This document shows positions 56,338-64,000 of a DNA stretch of 64,000 bases, one piece after another (position 1 is the stretch's first letter; every line of letters starts with the position of its first letter). This DNA is from Thelonectria olida (lineage: Eukaryota > Ascomycota > Sordariomycetes > Hypocreales > Nectriaceae). The notes under the pieces are model-generated. The model made no database searches. It was given only the letters and a program-made list of their open reading frames with translations, and was not told the DNA's origin. A program made the position numbers and the translations under genes. The stretch lies in assembly GCA_020736575.1 (NCBI GenBank), contig JAGPYM010000009.1, positions 806,001 through 870,000 of the forward strand. The letters run 5' to 3'.

Positions 56338-56797
56338 ATGGAAGGTGCCAAAGTGCTCAATCCAGAGGAAGAGGGAGACATCAATCCGCACATGATTCAC
56401 TTTCATCTTCTACTTCTCTTCAACAGTACCCATATTGGTACACCCCCATCGTCGAGGACCTTGCTCGGCTGTCGCCCTTTACCTTTCGTCATCAGACTAA
56501 CGCTTGTTGGCCCAGCATCTGCCACCATATCCGACGACTGATTCCCAGCAATACGATCCCGAGACCAGCAAAGACATCAAGAAGGACAAACATATTCAAA
56601 ATACGTGGTTTACCTGTCAACTCATCGCAGTTTTCGCTATCGCGTCAGGAATAATTATTGGAGGAATCTTCGGTCTCTTCAAGTTCTTCGGACGACCGGT
56701 GAAGAAGTTGGGGCATGAAGAGTTATACGGAATAATCCAGGCACCGAGCTCCAAGATCCTGTGTTCCGATTCAGTTCATGGCCATGCGGAAACTTGA
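56338..56797 (+). CDS. Possible small one-TM protein, exon structure unresolved
   Basis: The frame from 56516 to TGA 56797 reads HLPPYPTTDSQQYDPETSK, then a charged linker, then one strong membrane segment (FTCQLIAVFAIASGIIIGGI) and a basic end. It follows a good acceptor (GACTAACG branch, CCCAG ending at 56515) but no ATG of its own. An ATG at 56338 opens MEGAKVLNPEEEGD in another frame. I could not find a GT donor that joins the two in phase. It could be the 3' exon of a small gene with an unrecognised first exon, or a decayed fragment. The Pro/Tyr/Gln stretch before a membrane helix is faintly like the N-terminus of Pns1/CTL-type proteins; that is a guess. Confidence 0.3.
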
Positions 56798-59700
56798 CTA
56801 GATCGCGGTGGAAGCCTTAGGGCGGTGCACACCCACGTACGAAGCCGTGTTGATACCGCGGTAAGTCAGCAAGACTCTGGGAAGATGTCAAAGGAACTTT
56901 ATCTGGATATGTCAATCTGACATCCGTTGATTTAGATGTGCTTGGTTGATTCCAAGTTCACTCTCTGCTCTCCTTGACTGGAGTCTATCGGCCGAAATCA
57001 AAGACTGTGGGCAAGAATTCATTTTACAATACAACAGTATACCCTTAACTTCGATCTCTACACGCTCTTAGTACGTACGCCGCAATAGACCCCCCATTAC
57101 TTTAGGTTCAGGGCATCTGAGAATTGTTCTGCCACCGGCTCTCACAACCTGTCCTGCTGGACCAACACTGAGGAGACGGCACAAAGTGTCTCCATCAGCC
57201 AACTTCTGCCGGTCAAGATTATATATCGAACCAGAACCCGATATATCGCCATATCGAGCCACCAATCATGGGCTCCGACTTACCACTGCACGATATCGCG
57301 ACAATGCTTAAATGAACCCCCGAATCAGCGAGTGACACCAAGAGGAACCGACAGCTCCTTAGCTTTCTAGCATCTCTAGTGAATAATGGCCTGATCTGAG
57401 CACCGAATTTGGCTTGATATTGAAATCTGGTCGGACTTGGCGAGTGATGAGATTCCTCGCTTCTGGCATTGGGTGCTTCATGAGCGCAAGTGTAGCACCG
57501 TAGCTCCCGGTTTGATTTTCTGCATTGAATCAACCTCCCCGAACCGGAAAAGAGGCAGAAACAGGGCACGCCTATTCACGCAGGCGTGATTTGCCGTGGA
57601 GGTAGACCTATGTACACTGACTGTGACTGACTTGCAGGACGATCATTCCGCAAGTCCTCAGCTGCAGTGCACCCAAATGCCCAAATGCCCATCTCGGCAC
57701 ACGTACGAGCAGAGGAGCCGCCACCTCCATGTCTGTCCAGAGTGTGGGCAGCCAATGACTGCTGAAAACATTGTCGCCACAAGCTGCAAGCTCATAGCGG
57801 GGGTTCTGCGCATAAGATAGGGTAACCAGGATGCAGAAGAATCGTCCAAGACATGCAGTCGTATTTTTTCCCGCATGGATCTTGTCTCGAAACTCCTGAC
57901 AAGTAACCAAACAACAAGTGGGAGACTCGGGTCGTCTCTCGTCTCCAAGAGTCAGATACAGCAACTTATGAGTCGTCCTACCCGGCGCAGACTAATTGGC
58001 CAGATTTCGAGGGCGATGATGAGGTTACATTGAAAGACTTGAACCTGACAGTCGGATGCCACCTCATGGCTCCTACATGTTGGACTCAAGCGAATTGGGC
58101 CGAGCTTTTAGTGGCAGGCCAACATGGGTGCGCTAGAGCAAGCAAGAGTCACCACGACGGGCCTAGCTCGCCTTTGGATGGCCTGGACAGGTTGGTTCGT
58201 GTCGCCCCGGGGTTGATCCTGTCACTGATCGGAACCCGACGCCCTGCCGCAATGGCCGAAAACCGGCATTGTGGTCTCAATTGCATTCGGGGAGGAAACG
58301 GACTACTAGAGCCCAGAGGTTTGAGATGCTCGTCCACTGGACCGGATTATTCCTCTTGAGCCTCTCTTGTGGCAGTCGTACGACGGAAAGAACCCTTATG
58401 GCAAGGGAAGCCAATGGAGATGGTCCAACACTGCATATGCAAGCTTAGCTACAGGACTCTTTGACATGGTGGCTTGCTGTCAAATCATCAGTCTGGCATG
58501 GGTGACTTCTACTCCGCATACGCACTGCAAAGCCGCGTGGAAAGTCGTCAATGAGGTGCAACAAAGGTTGGATGATTCAAGGAGCTTGTTGCTGGAGGCA
58601 GCGATAGGTGGTTGGCACGGGCTCACAGGACTTTCGACCCCAAGTCGTTGAATAGGCCACGGTGGCCGCGTGGGCGTCGAAGATGAGGAAACGAAACAAA
58701 AGAGAGAGAGAGAGAATCCGATCACTCGCTGGTGGGCACTGGCTAGGTGAAGTTGGTGGCTGGGCTGGGTTTGCTGACTTGTGCAGAAGTACCTAGGGTG
58801 GAATGGCATCCATTGGGACACATAAAAGCCACACCAACATGGCAGAGTGTGTGTCACGTCGTGTGTTACACGACGACTTTCAGCCGCAGGCAATAGAAGG
58901 GTGATCGATCTGATGGCGGTGGATCACCGAAGTTGGAATTACGCTATGAGATTGGGAGATAACGCCGCGCCGCTGCCGGTCCCGGACGGGAACGTAAAGG
59001 CCCCCGCTAGTCCCCCAGTCGGCCGAGGACTGAAGACTTGGATGTCGTCTATCACTGTATCAGCGGGATGGCCCGCTGGGCATGGAGGCCATGGTGATCC
59101 ATGATATGTCGGACGGCGAGGACAACTAGGGCCCTAGTCACGAGAATGAGGAGATGACGATGATTATGGTCCGTCCCATGGTAAACATGAAGCGACAATA
59201 AGGACTCACCCCACGCATGAGAGACAACGCCGGGTATATTGGTCCATCTAGGACGGAGCGGGTCGCTCGCGAAGACAAATGAGAGGAGCAGCACCGCAAG
59301 GCCTAAACTACTATGGTCAAAAGGTGCAGGACGTGAAGCAATGGGGTCATGAAAGCAACCGTCACAGTACAACGAACATCCCCGGAGGGCCAAGCAATCA
59401 AGGGCACTTCAGGGCGTTTGGTGACTCTCTCCCCACACTCGATACAGTTACTTACAGCCTTCGGTCCAATCACACGGTACAAGAGGCCACACCTCTCCAC
59501 GAAGGAAACGAGCAACTGTCAGATATCAGTTTCTTGGTTCCATGTTGGCTTACAGTTTCGAGGCGGATTGACGCAATTTGAGTCATGCGAATTGGCCGAC
59601 GAGACTAGAGAGCCCTCCCCCCAGGACGTCGCCCCTAGGCGCCTGGCCGAAGCCCTGTCGAGCTGCGGGGAAATGACATTTTCTCGTCAACTTGCCCTTC

Positions 59701-61578
59701 TTCGCCTAGGTAGGTTGGTACCTGGGCAAAGCCCTTGCTGTCCTTGACCAAGGGCCTCGGATCCGACCTTGGCCATGGCAGCAAGCATATCAATGGGCTA
59801 GCTCTGAAAATAGATGCGAGGCACGGCCTCGCGAGGATTTCTCGCGATTCCTGCGGTTCGATAGTGCGGAAACCAATCCCTGCGAACGGATTGATCATGG
59901 GATGAAGGGTGGGCATTGGGATTGTGATGCTCTATGCTTAATCCTGATGCTGTAACGCAACAGCGACACACTCTCGCATCCTCACCTGCACACCCCTCCT
60001 CTCTCAGGATTTCGGGAGCTATCCGCGGGTTTCGATGCTACTATCTCGGTCCTGCTGCTGATGCCGTTGACCAACTAGGGGCGTGGCGTACGGTAATTAC
60101 TCAATCCATGGCATTTGACAACACCCCAGTTGCCCGTCGACTATGTACGAGAAGGGAAATGATTGTTCAACGCACGCTGACTTGGTGCCACTTTGGAATG
60201 CTAACCTAAGCTTCATTCCTCTCTCAGTGCGGCCCCTGCGAGTGCCTAGTTATCTGGTTGGCTCGCTCTTGTTTGAGGTTTTCATGCTGCTGCTGGTCAG
60301 TAGAGAAGTCGAGAGGATAGGTAACCTGCGGGTATTCGGAACCTGCGGTAGCCTACTTCATTTCCTCTGCTGTGCAGTGTCACAGAGAAGACTCCATTGT
60401 GGGTTGTTGAAAAGAGAAGCTCAATGTGGAGGCAACTAAAGCAACAGTGCAACTCCACGACGAACAACTGGGGCCCTACCCATGGGCATCCACATGCTTT
60501 TCCACGCCATCCTAATGCCCGATTTCCCTGGAGGTCCTGGATGAAGCGGGGGACTTGAGACAGCGTTTGTGTGGATTACGGAGACTGTGGCTTGTCATGG
60601 TGATGATATTAACAACAGGGTCGTGACTCTTACGTGCCGCCCGTTTTGGCGTCATGGTCGTGTGTTCGTTTCCTGATTCTAGAAACATACAGATTGTGAG
60701 ACAAGAAAGAGACTCGGTTTCCAGGGACCCGGGATACATCTGCCTATCGGACCAGCCGCATCGTCAGTGCCGGTCAGCTACCTGCAGCGCTCGCCACATG
60801 CCATGACTATCAACTGACACACAAATTCAGGCACTCGGCGGCGTATGTGTTCGCTTACAGCGTTGGTTGGCTTGGCTCATGTTCAACCTGACCTCAGAGC
60901 CCACCAACCACGACCAACACGGGGAAGGGAGGAGGACGACGGGAAACCAATGCCACTAGGCATTTGGACATGCGAGAGGAGACTTGATATACCGGGATCG
61001 ACTCTACAGCTGGACCCTGAAAGGAGCAGCATTTCCCTTCCCCGAACCCCGGCCAAAGATCCCCTCGCCAAAGGGACAGTCGGCCAGGGTCTTGCGGGCA
61101 TGAAAGCCGAAAGTGCCGCTAACGAGGCCGATATTTGTCGTGCATTTCGGTACGATTTAAACGATACGGCACGGGGTGTGCGCCTATGCGTATGTGGCGC
61201 GGATGCGGCACAAGGTGAGAATGGCTTGTTGTCGACTCGTCGTATTCTTGTTTTCTCTTCTCAGCCCTACCTGGGTTGGGGATACATAATATTCCAACGT
61301 CAGCCAAACCTGCCGACTCGTCCGAGGGAACAGAGAAGCCTCCTCCTCTTCTCCTTTCTTGCCCTGGTACCCCTCAGCTTACACGTCGTTGCATCATCAC
61401 TTTGCCTGGTCGACTCATTTCCTGCAAGGCCGGGTGCATTTATCCTTCTTCCTTCGCTGTACCTTTTCTTCTTTATCTTCTGTTGGCCTCCTCAATCCTG
61501 CCCAGTCCTCACGCTTCAGCTCAACCGTGGTCAACCACGACTCCTTCGTCACAAAATCCGAGACAGAAGTGTTGAATC
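56798..61578. other. Gene-poor region, no supported gene
   Basis: 4.8 kb in which all frames on both strands are short, non-ATG or lack recognisable sequence. I saw no transposon ends, tRNA, 5S rRNA or tandem repeat. The last ~300 bases (from ~61280) become CT-rich, as a leader for the gene at 61579. Confidence 0.4.
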
Positions 61579-61785
61579 ATGGTCGGCTCTCAGTGCTGCA
61601 TTTCTTGCAACGGCAACAACATCAGCGACTTGGCCTCGACGAACCCGAAGGCATCAGCAGATAGTGCAAGCCTGGTCAATTCGGCCAATGGACTCTGCGA
61701 ACACAATGCCATTCACAACTGCTTCAACCCAGCTCAACCTAACGACACTCTCTGTAAGATGTGCGCCATTGGACAGTGCCCTTGA
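61579..61785 (+). CDS. Small 8-cysteine protein, 68 aa
   Basis: An ATG at 61579 follows a long CT-rich leader and opens a 68-codon frame ending TGA. Eight cysteines fall in two groups: CCxxC near the N-terminus, and a C-terminal set beginning LCEHNAIHNC and ending LCKMCAIGQCP. There is no signal peptide, so disulphide-rich secretion is less likely than zinc binding by Cys/His (C, H, H, C spacing in CEHNAIHNC). The family is unrecognised. Support comes from the promoter-like leader, good composition and absence of other frames; no intron is available as extra proof. Confidence 0.5.
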   Translation: MVGSQCCISCNGNNISDLASTNPKASADSASLVNSANGLCEHNAIHNCFNPAQPNDTLCKMCAIGQCP

Positions 61786-64000
61786 CAGGCGAAATCGCGA
61801 CTCAGACGAGACAAGTTGACAAGACAGATGAGAAAAAGAAGAAAAAAAAAAAGGGACCATGTACAAACAAAAAATGGTTCAAGGTTGTCATGCCGGTAGC
61901 CATGCAGGATTAGTGGTTCTTAAGTGTACATAATAGCTGAGAGCTGATTGGAAGAAGAAGAGTTGATAAGGAGGGCCGGCGTTAGAAGGGGAATTTACTT
62001 GGTAGCGGGAGCGGGATTGGGATCAGGATCCCGGGACTCTGGACGTGCATTTCAAGGCCAACTAGCTGACTAACCAATGACCTCTCGCAATGTCCATATC
62101 GAGAAACAAAGGCCGAAGAGAGATATGATGGAGTGTGGGGGAGGTGGAGTGCAGGATTCAGTAAAGACGGGGTCTTTCCTTGGGTATAGTTGGTTGTATG
62201 TGTGTGCTGTACTATCATGTTGGATATAAGCCGACTCTGCTTGACGATATGCATCTTTGGTGTGGAGGGATAGGAGCAAGTCACGAGTCAGGACGGTACT
62301 AAATTAACGCGGTCCCGGGTTGAGGTTGCGGCATGGCACGGCACGGAGCGGCGACTAGGACTGACAGACAGAGACGCTACAGACTACGTGCATAATACGT
62401 AGTAGTAGGGAATATGCCATTGCTGCCACTATGTCTACATTTGTGGCGAAGGAATGACATGCCAACGGGTTCTTGGTGGAGTTGGGTGGTCCATTACTAT
62501 TGGAAGCGAACAGAAGGAGAAGCTGTTTTCCAATCAGCCAATCCGTGAGACTATACAGAGTTGATAGATCCACTTACGATCCTACTCCGTGACAAGCAAC
62601 TGAAAAGAGGCGCCGAGGACTGCAGTCATCAGGCCCTTCTCGGTTAGAGATCTGATCCAATACGCGGGAGACAGTGACAGCTCTTCCTGCGAGGCGAAGG
62701 CCTAACTCGAGCTGACTCTCAGCTTGCATTTTCGTGGGCGTTCCCGCTACCGGACCGCTGCCACGAATAGGAACGAAGTGCGAATAAGTCGGAGCGGGAA
62801 CAGGAGGGCGGCAGTCGGCAATGCCATCCGTGAACCATGATATATCATTTGGTATGGCGGCTTTGCAATGCCCTCGCGGGGAAGTGTCATGCTGACCTAT
62901 CTACCATGTAGAACCATTCTGAAACAAATAACATACCTCAGCACGAATTACCCTGCAAGCCACTGCGTGCAGTGTATTCGCATCCTCGTACCTGATACAA
63001 GTCTAAGAGGCTGCATGAAGCCAGCATCTACTTTGGCACGCCACCCTCCACTTTTTCCGTCCACACATGTCTGTCCCCAAGAACTCAAAAAGGAAGAAGG
63101 ATTTTTTTTTTTTTTTTTTTCACATGGGAAACGGGTGCGTTCTAAACCAATAAACGGTGACGCCTTTGCAAAACGCGGACGCGGGCATTTCCGTACTATC
63201 AAAGCCCAACATGCGGAAAGGGGACAATGCATCTCAACGCTTGTGGGGTCTGGGCATGACCAACCAGCGATGAACGGGGAAAATGCGCTGGCAGCGACGT
63301 TTGAAACGTTTGATGACACTGTCATGATGATCCTTCGACGACAAGCCGTGCTGTGCAGGTAGGTAGGCTTGGGCTGTCGAGACGGAACCGTACCGTGGCA
63401 ACCACACGCTGCCCGAGAGTCTCCAAGCCCCAGCCATGCCAGGTCAGAAGGGATCGACAGCCTCAACACCCGTCCACGCGACACTAAACCGACAGCTCGT
63501 TGACCCATGGTACGGCACTATAATGGCGGTAAATCGACTCGGTCTGGTCCATATCGCTCAAAAGAATCAGTTTGATACTGTGAACAAGAGCTCCCATCGA
63601 TACCAAGGAACCGCACCTTGAAATTGCCTCAAGATGACCACCTGCAGATGCCACCACAAGAAACCAAAGGAAACAATGCCCTTCTCAGAGTGCCATCGGT
63701 CGAGATTGTTCTCGACACCTCAGCGGCGCTAAAGCGGCATCATCCTTCACGCAATGCCTGGGCCATCAGACCTGAGTGAGTTTCGGCCCAGGTCACACAA
63801 GATACAATGGGGCTCGCACCGCAATCTAAGACAACAACACGAACGGCAACTAAAACACGGGAGAGCTACTTTGACTCACATTCACGCACATCGAGGCAAG
63901 ACAAGCCAAGACAGGCAACTCAGATAGATGAAAATGTGCAGAATCCAAAATTACTAGGTATCTTCCGGAAAAAAGGCAACAGCATCTCGAAACGTTACAT
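61786..64000. other. Gene-poor right end
   Basis: No supported gene. It contains a 19-T run (63102-63120) and an AGGTAGGTAGG motif near 63358. An open frame at 62868-63362 crosses the T run, where it encodes polyphenylalanine, and is not credible. Confidence 0.4.
63102..63120 (+). repeat. 19-base poly(T) tract
   Basis: An uninterrupted run of T, flanked by GGA and CACATGGG. It is the longest homopolymer I noticed in the window. Confidence 0.9.

Noticed and set aside
60845..61819. 324-codon plus-strand frame overlapping the 8-cysteine gene
   Set aside because: The middle is a reading of the CT-rich leader and the composition changes abruptly; the 68-codon frame explains the 3' part better.
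1..64000. tRNA, dispersed 5S rRNA, transposon or CRISPR features
   Set aside because: Reading for B-box-like GGTTCGANNCC, 5S-like segments, terminal repeats and regular spacers gave nothing convincing; a tRNAscan and repeat search could still find weak ones.

Overview
The window is nuclear DNA from a filamentous ascomycete, most likely a Sordariomycete and possibly Hypocreales. The evidence is short introns (about 45-165 bp) with GTRNGT donors and CTAAC-like branch points, CT-rich leaders before start codons, and a gene set with an INSIG protein, HeLo protein, sphingolipid C9-methyltransferase, Zn2Cys6 factor and GH5 exo-glucanase. The genus is not resolved. No mobile element, tRNA, rRNA or CRISPR array was recognised.

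Layout. 0.1-8 kb: an unknown two-exon gene (117-1563), a possible tiny gene (~1969), a Gln/Pro-rich protein whose frame requires a GC-AG intron (2507-3995), and a large acidic/lysine-rich disordered protein whose Gly/Trp/Asn-rich tail is cut by an in-frame TAG (5371-7421). 8.8-25 kb: a two-RING LON-domain protein (minus), a small unknown gene (13385-13902), an INSIG-type sterol regulator (minus), the ribosome-assembly WD40 protein Mak11 (minus), an Ark1/Prk1-family actin-patch kinase (minus, three exons) and a three-exon gene for a 72-residue cysteine-rich tail protein. 25.4-38.4 kb: a HeLo-domain protein fused to a degenerate kinase (minus), 4.7 kb without genes, a Zn2Cys6 transcription factor (plus) and an ABCG half transporter (plus). 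38.8-52.5 kb: a secreted GH5 exo-beta-1,3-glucanase (minus, five exons), a cytochrome b561 protein with a very long disordered tail (plus), GPI ethanolamine-phosphate transferase Gpi13 (plus), mitochondrial Htd2-type dehydratase (minus) and sphingolipid C9-methyltransferase (minus). 54.9-64 kb: a small secreted protein, a doubtful one-TM fragment, an 8-cysteine 68-residue protein, and otherwise gene-poor DNA.

How the genes fit together. This looks like ordinary core chromosome rather than a biosynthetic cluster. Several neighbours act at membranes: INSIG (sterol sensing), Gpi13 (GPI anchors), Htd2 (mitochondrial fatty-acid synthesis) and the C9-methyltransferase (glucosylceramide). The last three are adjacent, but shared regulation is not shown. 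The accessory-looking items are the HeLo-pseudokinase, the small secreted protein, the small cysteine-rich proteins and the gene-poor right end.

Exon coordinates were worked out by hand from splice sites and reading-frame phase. Family names come from motif recognition, not from a database search.
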